Shown piece by piece: positions 1 through 10,037 of a stretch of 64,000 nucleotides of DNA. The stretch is from the NCBI GenBank assembly GCA_026770025.1, contig JAMXDE010000009.1, forward strand, positions 1,835,001 to 1,899,000. The letters are read 5' to 3'. The DNA is from Craspedostauros australis. Lineage: Eukaryota; Bacillariophyta; Bacillariophyceae; Mastogloiales; Achnanthaceae. The notes beneath the pieces were generated by a model. That model saw only the letters and a program-made list of their open reading frames with translations, did not search any database and was not told where the DNA came from. Position numbers and translations under genes: made by a program. Position 1 is the stretch's first letter; each line of letters opens with the position of its first letter.

Positions 1-71
1 ACTTACGAAAACGCCCACACAAAAAATTCCTTACGGATATGATGCTGATGTTATGTTTCTCGTTCGTCAGG

Positions 72-1496
72 TTACGGCTTCTTGAACGGATCATCACGGA
101 ATGGTTCGAACTCCTCGCGATTGCGGATAAAGATGGCCGCGTCGCGGATGTAGCTCATCATGATGGGCAAAATGATGAAGGAGGAGTACGTCGGGGCAAA
201 CAGACCGTCGCATTGTCCCAGGAGGATCATGTCCGCCATCGCTTCGGCCATCTTGTCGTTTTTCTCGTCCGGCGTGAGGATAGCACTCGTGTTGCTCTTG
301 GAATCTCCGAACCAAACGCCCGATTCTGGCAACCGCTTCGCCGTCTCCGATGTATCCACCTCGGGCATGATGACCTTCCATCCCGTTGGCACGTTGTTCT
401 GGAACCAGCCTTGGATGTTGGGATCGTCACCAGCAACGAAAAGGCTGACGCCGCCCTCCGTCTTCTCGCTGTTCGCCTTGTCCTTTGAGAACTTGATCAT
501 CTCCTCCAACACCATTCCCATCATGGCATCTTTATTGTTGACGTGGCGCCATTTTCTGCCTTCCCAGTGGCCTGTCTCGCCGTTCCCCAGACGAAAGTGC
601 GCGCACATGTGCAGCGGTTGCACCTGCTTCTGCACAGGCACGAGCTTGTCGGTGACGATCGGTTTGAGGTTGTTCATCATGTGCTGCAGCACTGTTCCGG
701 ATTCCAGATTCGTCATGAGGATCCGCTGAGACAACTCAAACGAGCTATACACGCTAGATAGGTCGCCTCTGCCCGCCGGGAAGTTGTGAGTGCGCTCGAC
801 GCCATCGAAGTTCCAGGGGAGACCGTTGACGAAGTTCTCTTGCGGTCTGGGTTTTGTGTTGATGCGCCGTCTCAGTGCTCTCTCGCACTGGACGTACGGG
901 GTCTCCTCAAAGAATGCACTCCATGGCGTGTCGCCCCAGTACACGATTGCTCGACGTTGATGACGCAGAGCGTACGCCAATCCCGGTATCGTCCGGGACA
1001 GGCGATGTCCCAGACCGCAGCAGCCGCCCGTGCCGACTTGCTTCAAGGGTTCAGTGAAGTCCAATGTGCTGTTGTACTGGAATTGGCGCTCGTGGATTGA
1101 AGGAATCTTCGGGTTGCCGGTGAGGAGGACGCCGCCCAGCTTCGCTCTGCGGCTGAATTGGGGTGCCTTTTTCGCCACAGCAGCTGTGGCCTTGGGCGTG
1201 GTCGCGGTTGTGGTTCCATCGACGCAAGGACGAAGGCCAGAGGACTGGGCGATCTCCTTGAGCAAGGCGAGGGTTTCATCGATCTTTGCCATGTCAGCGG
1301 GGTCGATCTTGACGGGCTGCGGCTCCGTGACTGGCAGGTCCTGCGGTGTTGGTAGCAGCTGCGGCGACGCGAAGGAGGTGGTCATCGTAACCAAGAAAGA
1401 TGAGAGCATGCTCAGCAATCCCAGTGTCACCATGACGATCATGAGGATGGATCCTCTGCCATGGTTTCGGATTCGGCGATCAACTTGTGCAAACAT
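72..1496 (-). CDS. Type II membrane glycosyltransferase, fucosyltransferase-like
   Basis: Probably a Golgi or ER glycosyltransferase of 474 residues. I start it at the ATG at 1494-1496. The frame stays open upstream to 1865, but the ATG I chose is followed by a short basic tail (RRIRNHGRG) and then one hydrophobic segment at about residues 16-38, the usual type II signal anchor. A Pro/Thr/Ala-rich stem follows. The lumenal part has a glycine-rich CCGLGHRLSR motif near residue 160, an HFRLGNGE motif in the middle, LFVAGDD later, and a C-terminal C-D-G-x-F-A-P-T-Y-S-S-F stretch. This order resembles NodZ/FUT8/O-fucosyltransferase GT-B folds (GlGnrl, HxRxGD-like, and a final SS-F motif). Donor and acceptor cannot be read from the sequence, and the family assignment is by motif only. 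Confidence 0.6.
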   Translation of the reverse strand: MFAQVDRRIRNHGRGSILMIVMVTLGLLSMLSSFLVTMTTSFASPQLLPTPQDLPVTEPQPVKIDPADMAKIDETLALLKEIAQSSGLRPCVDGTTTATTPKATAAVAKKAPQFSRRAKLGGVLLTGNPKIPSIHERQFQYNSTLDFTEPLKQVGTGGCCGLGHRLSRTIPGLAYALRHQRRAIVYWGDTPWSAFFEETPYVQCERALRRRINTKPRPQENFVNGLPWNFDGVERTHNFPAGRGDLSSVYSSFELSQRILMTNLESGTVLQHMMNNLKPIVTDKLVPVQKQVQPLHMCAHFRLGNGETGHWEGRKWRHVNNKDAMMGMVLEEMIKFSKDKANSEKTEGGVSLFVAGDDPNIQGWFQNNVPTGWKVIMPEVDTSETAKRLPESGVWFGDSKSNTSAILTPDEKNDKMAEAMADMILLGQCDGLFAPTYSSFIILPIMMSYIRDAAIFIRNREEFEPFRDDPFKKP

Positions 1497-2735
1497 CGTC
1501 GGCCGCTTTGCTTTTCTATACTTTATTGCATGTGGATCCTTCGACGACAACGGTGCGATGGGGTGCTCAAATTGGGCACGATGACGTCCTCTGCGTTGCG
1601 GTCGGTTGCGGAGAGTGAAAATGACAAACAGCGATGATGGGTGGAATTGTGTTCCTGTTGGGGAAGACGCCTCTATCCACACTGTCGCCGAAAATGCCAT
1701 GTGTACTACTTTAGTCCCATGTTCCTCACGATGTACCGTGTTGTAGAAAAAACGTGATTTGCCTTCCAAATCCCAAAATAAGTTGCTTTTTTGGACTACT
1801 TCGAGTAACACATCCATTGGTGATTTCCAAAAAAGCTCACGATGCAGCGCGGCGTCATTGGTCATGTCTCAGGGGTTCCTTTCCATGCACCTCACTTGCT
1901 TTCTCGACGTCGTGGGATCTGGGGTAATAGTTGCAATATACCATGATGTCACTGAAAAATTGCTGAAAATTGGTATTTTCCCTTCATGTCCCCATTGACC
2001 GGTGACCGAATTGTCTGTACTACCACCAGTACACACGATTGAACAACAAATGGACAGGCACTCTACCTCCAAAAGAGACTACATATGTGAAGGCATCTGT
2101 CTACAAGAATACAAGTGCATGGCTCATCCTGCATGCACAGTTGATGCTTCTCACTTGCCTCTTTGCCATGTGTTCCAAGATTACATATGTATGAAACTGA
2201 CATCTTCCATGCAGGATGTGCTGGTCTTGGATCAAAAGCAAGACTATCCTGCAAAATTGGAACAAGACTAAGACATGGAACACTCGCACCTTCACTCCAA
2301 CAATTGGAGAATCAGCTCTCAAACCTGCCAAGAGCGATGAAGCATCGTGGTTTCATCGCCTGGGGATTGTGGAGCAATTTTTCAAATGTACAAGACCATG
2401 AACAGCGACAACCAACAGCAGAGCAGTGTGATGACCAGCCCATCTCGTTTTCCTCTCCAACCTTCAATCAAAACAATCTCATAAAAACAACAATCTTACA
2501 AAACTCAAGCTTTACAACCACCAAATCAACTCAAAACACATTCTCAATCGTCTCATCTACGTTCGTGGTCACACTACGTTTAACCGCGCTGACGTTGGCA
2601 GTTTCACTTCCCCTTTTGACCTGCCAAAGTCCGACACTGGAAGGCAAAGCCGGACACAACCGGACTTCTTTTGCCCTCTATTTTTGCTGTAATCATATTT
2701 TACCTTTCTATTTCCATGTCCAGCACCAGCATCCA
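1497..2735. other. Intergenic, no supported gene
   Basis: I see no convincing coding region. Open frames here are short and have no recognisable motif. The part next to the glycosyltransferase probably holds its promoter and 5' UTR. Confidence 0.5.
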
Positions 2736-2929
2736 TGTTAGGAATCGAGGGTACGACTTTGTCAAGATATCCATGATTGCCGCACCACCCGATATTATTC
2801 GTCACACCTTTGGATATTATTCGTCACAGCCATGATTACAGACGAACGTGATTGATCTCTGTCCTACAATGAAGAAAGGGTAGCCTGTCCTCTGACAGTA
2901 TAAGAACCTCGCCAAACGCAGAACAGGAG
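2736..2929 (+). repeat. 5' fragment of an A/C-type copia LTR
   Basis: It starts TGTTAGGAATCGAGGGTACG, nearly the same as the LTR starts at 3927 and 17187. It also carries the shared GATTGCCGCACC block. It breaks off where a B-type LTR fragment begins at 2930. I infer an old LTR cut by a later insertion. Confidence 0.5.
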
Positions 2930-3354
2930 TGTTGGCAAGTTCCGTGATTGGAAGCCTACGATCGTGGAAGATGGTATTGGTTGATAGTCGTTTGTTTGCT
3001 ATTTCATTACTTGGCTACTCCGATCCTCTCGGTGTACGCCAGTTCTCTTGTCCGATGCTCTCGGCGCTTCAATCTGTTTTGTAGATTCAGTCTCCGACTA
3101 TGAGTCGGTGAGCGAGATACTCTCTCGCTGCTCGTCGTGTTCTCTCTCTCTCTCTCTCTCAATATCGTGTGCTCGTGTGTTGGCAAGTTCCGCTCACGGA
3201 AGCCTACGATCGTGGAAGATGGTATTGGTTGATAGTCGTTCGTTTGCTATTTCATTACTTGGCTACTCCGATCCTCTCGGTGTACGCCAGTTCTCTTGCC
3301 CGATGCTCTTGGCGCTTCAATCTGTTTCGTAGATTCAGTCTCCGACTATGAGTC
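2930..3354 (-). repeat. Two tandem partial copies of the B-type LTR end
   Basis: In plus-strand reading TGTTGGCAAGTTCCG starts at 2930 and again at 3178. The first copy covers about the first 250 bp of the B LTR, through a CT-rich microsatellite. The second covers about the first 177 bp and ends in the CTCCGACTATGAGTC block. Both are diverged from the LTRs at 9213 and 16291. In element orientation they are the 3' end of the LTR on the minus strand. Confidence 0.7.
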
Positions 3355-3926
3355 TATCAACATCTAGATTGAAATTAGGTACCCATCTCCCATGACTGAA
3401 ACGTGATTCACTATTTTTTGATTCGACTCGATTTGAGAGTATAGTCGAGTGAGTCTTGATTACACGATTGAGATTCAGTCACTACAGTCATCGAACCTGA
3501 CGTAGGCACTGACATCATTGTATGACGTCAGAGGATCGGTCACTGTGATCCTCGGAATCGAGATTATATTTTAGTCATGGTATGCTGACCTGTCCAGCAA
3601 AGCCGAGTGCATCATTGAGCACGTGGCAACAACATTTAGGATCCAGAACAACATCGTCAGAGGTGATGCATGCACCTCGTCGACGTAGACGGATCAATCC
3701 ATATATGATCAAACAGAGATCAAGATTAGGCAAGACCAGGAGAGATGAAGAAAGACCCAAGGGCAAGAATAACACGGGATATCGTGTAAATCAACATGCC
3801 ATCTTGGGCAATGTTTTAGGAAAGACTGCGAGATAAACCACGAGGTAATCGAGCAGCACATTAGAAACTCGTGCAATAGGCACCATGTTTAGAATGATGA
3901 GATCATGTTCTCATAATCCAAACTCA
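3355..3926. other. Unassigned sequence between LTR fragments
   Basis: About 570 bp with no coding signal. It may be LTR or element remnants too diverged to assign. Confidence 0.4.
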
Positions 3927-4693
3927 TGTCAGGAATCGAGGGTGCGACTATGTCGTATTATCCTAGATTGCCGCACCTCCCATAATACCAAAATTAGACT
4001 CACCGATCTATCAAAGTCGGACACGCTCCCAAGTCTATTGTGGACCTCCTCCTCTGTGTGTCAAGAGTATGACGGACGACGGACAGACTAATCGTGAGAC
4101 ATGGTTTGAGTGGATTTACGAACTGGTATGGCGAACGATGGATGTGAAAAAGGAGACTGGAACACCGAAGTGTTCCAAGCATGAGGGTTGACCGGTTAAC
4201 TTGAAACATCTATGCAAGAACGCAATCACGGATTGAATCGCTCGGAACCCAGAACATGATTACGTGACCGATAGAGAACCAGCGAAGGAGAACAAAGTGT
4301 GGACTGGAACAACATCGAAGGACTGGACTGATCGTGCCAGAACTCCATGTTCTGAGCAAGTGTGATTGTCGGCGAGCATGTGAGAGGAGTGAGTGAACAA
4401 CACAGAAGAGTGTACTGAATGAGTGATGGATGCCTGATGAGAAGAGAGTGAATCAAGCATCAGCATGTATGCACCTCAGGAGTGTAGACCGATATCTCAG
4501 CAGACGAGCAATGAAATGGGTATGACAGAGAGAGATTGCAATGATGATTGTGAGGGGCATCTACAGGAGGCCATCAACATCATCATGGGCAAACGAGTCG
4601 ACGATTTGAGAAATGAGTGTGTTGTTCTCACAGTTCTAAAACAGTACAGTTTAATAAGCATTAGACTATATCTATAACCCCGGATTTCCAACA
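3927..4693 (+). repeat. 5' LTR of element A
   Basis: The proposed LTR runs from TGTCAGGAATCG to GGATTTCCAACA, about 767 bp with TG...CA ends. The right end is firm because gag follows 88 bp later. The left end is inferred from the matching start of LTR C at 17187, which shares only its first 20 or so and last 60 or so bases with this LTR. A primer-binding region with the palindrome CGTTTCGAAACG follows directly at 4694. Confidence 0.55.
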
Positions 4694-7600
4694 CGTTTCG
4701 AAACGTTACGATTGAAATCCTACGTTTCTACTACCATCAGCACAGCAACACTCGCCATCACCCTCACCACCACCATCATCATGAGCTCCCTCTTTGGCAA
4801 GTCCGATCGTTACCCCATCGTGTTCGACGGAAAGAAGTCCTCTTGGAACGCATGGAGCGCTAAGTTCCTCACCCGCGCTGAACGCAAGGGCTACGGGAAC
4901 TTTTACCTCCAAGCTGCGGATGCCGTGGTGGTGAAGGATGAACCTCTCGGACCATCCGGCCTTGCCCCGACGACGGGCGGAGACTCGGGTACGGGGGAAC
5001 CCAAGAAGGTGTCAGCCATGACCTACAAGGAGAAGGCTGAGTACCGTAAGGCGTTGGCGAAGTACGTGTTTGAAGAACTGACCATGGCGATTAACCATGA
5101 AACTCCGGAAGGCAATGTTGCCTTCATGGCTGTGCTGGGATGCAAGAGCGGTACCTACGAGGCAGGTGACCCACGCAAGGCGTGGAAGGCGCTCGAGTGC
5201 ATCTACGAGCAACGTACTGCACCAGTGAAGGCGCAGTTGTTGGCTCAACTCAATGGAATGCGGTTGAAGAAGGGCGAGCGCCCTGATTCGTTTCTCACCG
5301 ACATGGAGGTGCTCCGCAACCGTTTGGAGAGTGCTGGCGTGAAGATGGACGCCGAGCAATACAACATGCTTGTGCTCAACGCTCTTGGGAGAGACTACGA
5401 GATGGACGTGAAGCTCATAGAGCTCAAATTTGCAGGCAAGGAAGACAAGATGACAGTTGAAGACATCCGCGAGGCCGTGTGCCTCACCTACGACCGCCAC
5501 CATACCAAACATGGTTCTAAGCGCGAAGGAGGCAACCATGGCAAGGAAGAGATGGCCTTGGCCGCGATCGGCGGGTTCAAGGGCAACTGTCGCAACTGTG
5601 GCGTCTACGGGCACAAGAAGGCGGACTGTCGCTCCCCAACCAAGAGCGGCAACGGCAAGCAAGGCGGTGGCGCCAAGAAGAACGGCAACCGCGGCAATGG
5701 CAACCGCAACAACGGCAACTCCAGCGCCGGAGGCTTCAACGGCAAGTGCAAGTTCTGTGGCAAGACAGGCCACAAGATCGTGCAATGCTTCAAGTTGAGA
5801 GCAGCGATGAAGGACGCAGACTCAGCCAATGTGGCTACCGACGGGATGAACAGCATGGACGACGTCGCGCTGGTCAGCGTCGATGAAGTGATGTTGTGTC
5901 ACGAAATCGCGGAAGATGGAGAAATCGCGCGCAACACCAAAAATGTGAGCGAAAAACAAATTCTCACCGACCACGAAATCGTGACAACCCGCACCCACGA
6001 CACGGAGAGCAACATCGAAAACCTCATGGAGGACATGGCTCTCGTGGTCGTCGACGGAAACTTGGCCGCAGGGTTCTACAACGGAACCAACAACAACAAC
6101 GACGAGGAGTCGATCGAAGTGGTTGGGATCCGCAGCCCGAACGACTACGGTTACTACGGACCGCAAGTCGACGCGGATCGCATGATGAGCGACAACTTGT
6201 TCTCGTCTGATGAGAGCGAAGCTGACGAAAACGAAAGCAACGAGATCGCGATGCCCGGCATCGACCTCCACGCGACGGCTTCAGCAAGGCGACCAGAGCC
6301 GATCTACAACGTGCGCCCCATCCGCTCCTACTTGGACGGATTGATCGAGACCGCGTCTCGGCGCGACAACGACAACGCGTGGTGCCCACTGTGCCTGACC
6401 AAAGGGCCTTTGTTCTCGTGGTGTGTTGACTGCCCGTTCTGCCCATTCTTGATCCTCATCCCAGGAGGACCAAAGGGAGACGTGCCTGTGACACCAGCCG
6501 AGAAGCTCCAACGCCGCCAAATCCTTGGAAGCGACAACCCTCCCTATGCGGTGAGATGCTCGCTGTCCAACGTGATGCCTGCGAATGATGTTCGTTCCGA
6601 CCTCTCGCTCATCTGCTATGACGCGATGGAGGCATACCAAGGCATCGACGAGAACCGCATGGAAGTGCGGAGTGTGTACTTCATGCTGATGACCATTGGC
6701 GTGATCGGAGCATACGATGTGGCGAGCAAGGCAATCGACATCAACGATTTGCTTGAGGAGAATCGTCTCCCGCCACTCCCGAAGAACCTGATCTCGCGTA
6801 TGAGCGCCATGGCCGCGGATCGCCTGCTCTGGATTCACCATCCATCGGACAACGGCGTGCGCGACGGGCACATGTTCGACGAGTTGCCCATCTACGGGTA
6901 CAACCATGCGCATGAGCTAGCCATGGTGATCGGCGACATGTACGACGCCGGCGAACGCAAGAAGACCATCGCGCCAGATCGCCACGAGGCAAACACCTGG
7001 CTTGGCGACTCGGGGGCATCCTGCCACCTCACTAACTGCGACGAGGGTATGACGAATGTGCGCCTCGCGAGCTTTGCAGTCAAGGTGGGAAGCGGGCGCT
7101 ACCTCAAAGCAACGAAGGTGGGCGACAAACGCATGAAGGTGATGCAGAAGGATGGCTCCGAGGTCATCATCATCCTCAAGGCGGTGAAGTTCGTTCCCAA
7201 GCTTTGGGTCAACCTCCTGAGTATCACGAAGGCACTCGAAAGCGGATTCGATATCAGCAACAAGGGTGTGGTGATGGCTCTCGAGAAGAACGGATTGCGT
7301 ATCCGTTTCGACCGCATCATGGCGACTCACAGTGGATTCGTTTCCGGCGTGAACATGGTGGCGATCCCAGCCGAACATGAGATGGCAAACATTGGTGTGT
7401 CCACCGGCAAGGCGGTCGACATCAATCAAATCCATAAAATGTTAGGCCACGTTGACACTTACACTATCTCGCGCACTGCTGCGCGGTACGGATGGAATGT
7501 CATAGGACGAATGAATCTATGTGAGGACTGTGCCATCGGCAAATCTCGACAAAAATGTTTGTCGAAAATGTCACAGCCGAAGGCGAACAGAGTTGGCGAA

Positions 7601-9212
7601 CGGCTGTTCATGGATACCTCCAGTGTCCAGACGTACAGTTTTGGTCGCGGAAAATTCTGGCTCCTGATCATTGACGACTACAGCGACTACTGCTGGAGCT
7701 ACTTCATCAAAGAGAAGAGCGAAGTGGGATCGAAGATGATGTCGCTCTTGAGATGGCTCAAGGCGAATCAGAACGTGACTGTCGAGAATATCAGATGTGA
7801 CAACGCAGGCGAGAACTACAGCGCAGAGGCGCAGCTACTCAAGGTGGGATTCGGCCCGATATTCGAATACACGGCAGCTTCAACTCCACAGCAGAATGGT
7901 CGCGTGGAACGAAAGTTCGCTGTACTATACGGAAAGGTCAGGGCGATGCTCAACCAAACCCACCTACCAAAGCACCTACGAGGGAAGCTATGGGCTGAAG
8001 CAGCGAGAACAGCAACGCAACTCGAGAACATCATTGGAACGAAGTCGAGAGAACCGGCTTGCGTACTATTCAATGGGCAGACTCCCACATACGTGGACGG
8101 ACTGCGTTTGTTCGGCGAGATTGGCATGGTGTTCATCGGAGGCCGAGTGATCAAGGCGAAACTGGACGATCGGTCCAAGCCTGCCATGTTCGTCGGATAC
8201 GGACAGTCACACGCGAGCGGTGTATACCGAATGATGAACCTCGCAACGGCAAGGATCCTAATCACACGAGACGTGACATGGATGAACCAGTCGTATGGGC
8301 AGTTCAAGGGTGTTGAGAATGCCAACAGATCGATGATACATGATCTGGAAGACGACGACTCTGACACTGGAGATGCATTCCAGAGAAAGAGAGTGACTTG
8401 GGGGCGAAGCTCGAACATCGCAAGAAGTGCGAAGATCGGCGTTGCAGAGAGGAGCGGAAGAGCCGGACACACAACAAGAGACACAGACGACACCGCTCAC
8501 AAGCAAGATGATTTGCTACCTACCCAAGGGGAAGAACCATCGATCAACGATAAGGACGATGAAACCGGAAGGGACAACGACCGTGCGGGGCAGATCGATT
8601 TGGCTACTGAGCAATCGATTGCACGCACTCCCATGAGACCATTGGCGCGCGTACCGAGAATGGTGAGTAGCCTGGCTGGCTATAACAACTCACCGATTCC
8701 CCAAGAGGAGAGGGAACGAGAATCAGAATCGGGTTCGGAATCGGAGGCAGGCAAAGCATCAGCATCAGGGGATGAGGATGGCTACGACACTGCGCAGGAG
8801 ACGATGATAGTCCCCGCGGCTACTGGAGGGCCCAGCTTCCACACAGATGGGTCGATGTTCAACAGGGACGTCGCTAGCATGATGATCGATACTACCCAAG
8901 GGAGGATGAGACTTATCGACTTCATCGCTGTGAGTCAGGATGTTGAGAACGAACGGAATGGTGAATGGTCCGAACAAGCCAACACAGCTGTGATGTTGGA
9001 TCCAACGACGTTCGAGGAGTGCTGGGATCATGCTGATCCCGAGAAGAGAGACAAGTGGCGTGGGGCTATCAATAAGGAGTTCACCGACATGGCCAGAAGA
9101 GGAGTATGGCAGAAGATCAAGAAGAGCGAGATGCCAGACGATCGACGATGCGTGAAGACCAAGTGGGTGTTCAAGGAGAAGAGGAACGGCGTGTTCCGCG
9201 CCCGACTGGTTG
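3927..9212 (+). mobile_element. Ty1/copia element A, 3' part missing
   Basis: It has a 5' LTR, gag, protease and integrase, and the first residues of reverse transcriptase. It is cut off at 9212, where the LTR of element B begins. The rest of RT, RNase H and the 3' LTR are not found in the window, including on the far side of element B. Orientation is plus. The order gag-PR-IN-RT identifies copia rather than gypsy. Confidence 0.8.
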
Positions 9213-9367
9213 TGTTGGCAAGTTCCGCGCACGGTAACCTACGATCGTGGAAGATGGTGTTGGTTGATAGTCGTTCGTTTGCTATTTCATTACTTGGCTA
9301 CTCCGATGCTCTCGGTGTACGCCCGTTCTCTTGCCCGATGCTCTCGGCGCTTCAATCTGTTTCGTAG
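4781..9367 (+). CDS. Copia gag-pol polyprotein of element A, truncated in RT
   Basis: I start it at the ATG at 4781 (MSSLFGKSDRYPIVFDGKK). An upstream in-frame TTG at 4712 is an unlikely start. Domains in order are: a gag region with the conserved F-D-G-x(5)-W-x-x-W pattern; two CCHC zinc knuckles (CRNCGVYGHKKADC near 5590 and CKFCGKTGHKIVQC near 5750); an acidic spacer; aspartic protease at WLGDSGASCH (about 7000); and integrase with MLGH...C..C, D at FMDTSS, D at RCDNAGEN and E at GRVERKF (7430-7930). RT then begins at KWVFKEKRNGVFRARLVV. The frame crosses the insertion point at 9213 and ends on about 52 residues encoded by the B LTR. Without RT and RNase H it cannot transpose on its own. 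Confidence 0.9.
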   Translation: MSSLFGKSDRYPIVFDGKKSSWNAWSAKFLTRAERKGYGNFYLQAADAVVVKDEPLGPSGLAPTTGGDSGTGEPKKVSAMTYKEKAEYRKALAKYVFEELTMAINHETPEGNVAFMAVLGCKSGTYEAGDPRKAWKALECIYEQRTAPVKAQLLAQLNGMRLKKGERPDSFLTDMEVLRNRLESAGVKMDAEQYNMLVLNALGRDYEMDVKLIELKFAGKEDKMTVEDIREAVCLTYDRHHTKHGSKREGGNHGKEEMALAAIGGFKGNCRNCGVYGHKKADCRSPTKSGNGKQGGGAKKNGNRGNGNRNNGNSSAGGFNGKCKFCGKTGHKIVQCFKLRAAMKDADSANVATDGMNSMDDVALVSVDEVMLCHEIAEDGEIARNTKNVSEKQILTDHEIVTTRTHDTESNIENLMEDMALVVVDGNLAAGFYNGTNNNNDEESIEVVGIRSPNDYGYYGPQVDADRMMSDNLFSSDESEADENESNEIAMPGIDLHATASARRPEPIYNVRPIRSYLDGLIETASRRDNDNAWCPLCLTKGPLFSWCVDCPFCPFLILIPGGPKGDVPVTPAEKLQRRQILGSDNPPYAVRCSLSNVMPANDVRSDLSLICYDAMEAYQGIDENRMEVRSVYFMLMTIGVIGAYDVASKAIDINDLLEENRLPPLPKNLISRMSAMAADRLLWIHHPSDNGVRDGHMFDELPIYGYNHAHELAMVIGDMYDAGERKKTIAPDRHEANTWLGDSGASCHLTNCDEGMTNVRLASFAVKVGSGRYLKATKVGDKRMKVMQKDGSEVIIILKAVKFVPKLWVNLLSITKALESGFDISNKGVVMALEKNGLRIRFDRIMATHSGFVSGVNMVAIPAEHEMANIGVSTGKAVDINQIHKMLGHVDTYTISRTAARYGWNVIGRMNLCEDCAIGKSRQKCLSKMSQPKANRVGERLFMDTSSVQTYSFGRGKFWLLIIDDYSDYCWSYFIKEKSEVGSKMMSLLRWLKANQNVTVENIRCDNAGENYSAEAQLLKVGFGPIFEYTAASTPQQNGRVERKFAVLYGKVRAMLNQTHLPKHLRGKLWAEAARTATQLENIIGTKSREPACVLFNGQTPTYVDGLRLFGEIGMVFIGGRVIKAKLDDRSKPAMFVGYGQSHASGVYRMMNLATARILITRDVTWMNQSYGQFKGVENANRSMIHDLEDDDSDTGDAFQRKRVTWGRSSNIARSAKIGVAERSGRAGHTTRDTDDTAHKQDDLLPTQGEEPSINDKDDETGRDNDRAGQIDLATEQSIARTPMRPLARVPRMVSSLAGYNNSPIPQEERERESESGSESEAGKASASGDEDGYDTAQETMIVPAATGGPSFHTDGSMFNRDVASMMIDTTQGRMRLIDFIAVSQDVENERNGEWSEQANTAVMLDPTTFEECWDHADPEKRDKWRGAINKEFTDMARRGVWQKIKKSEMPDDRRCVKTKWVFKEKRNGVFRARLVVLASSAHGNLRSWKMVLVDSRSFAISLLGYSDALGVRPFSCPMLSALQSVS

Positions 9368-10017
9368 ATTCAGTCTCCGACTATGAGTCGGTACGCGAGA
9401 TACTCTCTCGCTTCTCTCTCTCTCTGTATTCTCTCTCTCTCTCTTTCAACATCGTGTACTCGTCGTGCACGATACTCCGTGTTCGATACGTACTCCGTAT
9501 TCAACACTCCGTTTATTCAGTACTGGCTCCTACTCCATGAGTACTCGCCATTTGAAGTTCACCTTCTGTATCCATGATGCTGATGCCCTTCGGTCATCGG
9601 ATCTTCGCCTCCTGCTCTGACTTGGAGACAGATGTCGACGTGGTGACACGATGACATCCTGTCGACGTCAGTAGGTGTCCTTCTGCTCTCCAGATGTCAC
9701 GTTCCATTGGTGATGAAGTGGTCTGTCAGATGATATCGTCATCTGAGGTTTAGTTGGGAAGTACCTCGAGATTCTCTTGGTACCATTGATGGATGGACGG
9801 ACGATCTTCCAATTCTCTCAGAAATCGTCATTTGCAAATTTCCTCCAGAAATCTTGCCCCGTTTCGTGTGTTCCATTTCCCCTGTAATTCTGACGAATCA
9901 CAGTATACTATCGACACGAATGTAGTTATACCGTCCAAGTGCGTATGAGAGAATAACGGGTGAACGATGCACATATACTCGTACATCTCGACATATACTC
10001 ACATATACATCTCGACA
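9213..10017 (-). repeat. 3' LTR of element B
   Basis: Read on the plus strand it runs TGTTGGCAAG...ATCTCGACA. It matches 16291-17095 over its whole length. Only about three mismatches fall in the first 670 bp, but about a dozen fall in the last 140 bp. Every copy in the window has a G just before TGTTGG, so the true border may lie one base further out. Confidence 0.9.
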
Positions 10018-10031
10018 CCCTTCCTATGTGC
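10018..10031 (-). promoter_or_regulatory. Polypurine tract of element B
   Basis: On the minus strand ATAGGAAGGG lies directly before the 3' LTR start TGTCGAGATG. This is the usual place for plus-strand DNA priming in LTR elements. Confidence 0.6.
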
Positions 10032-10037
10032 ATTCGG

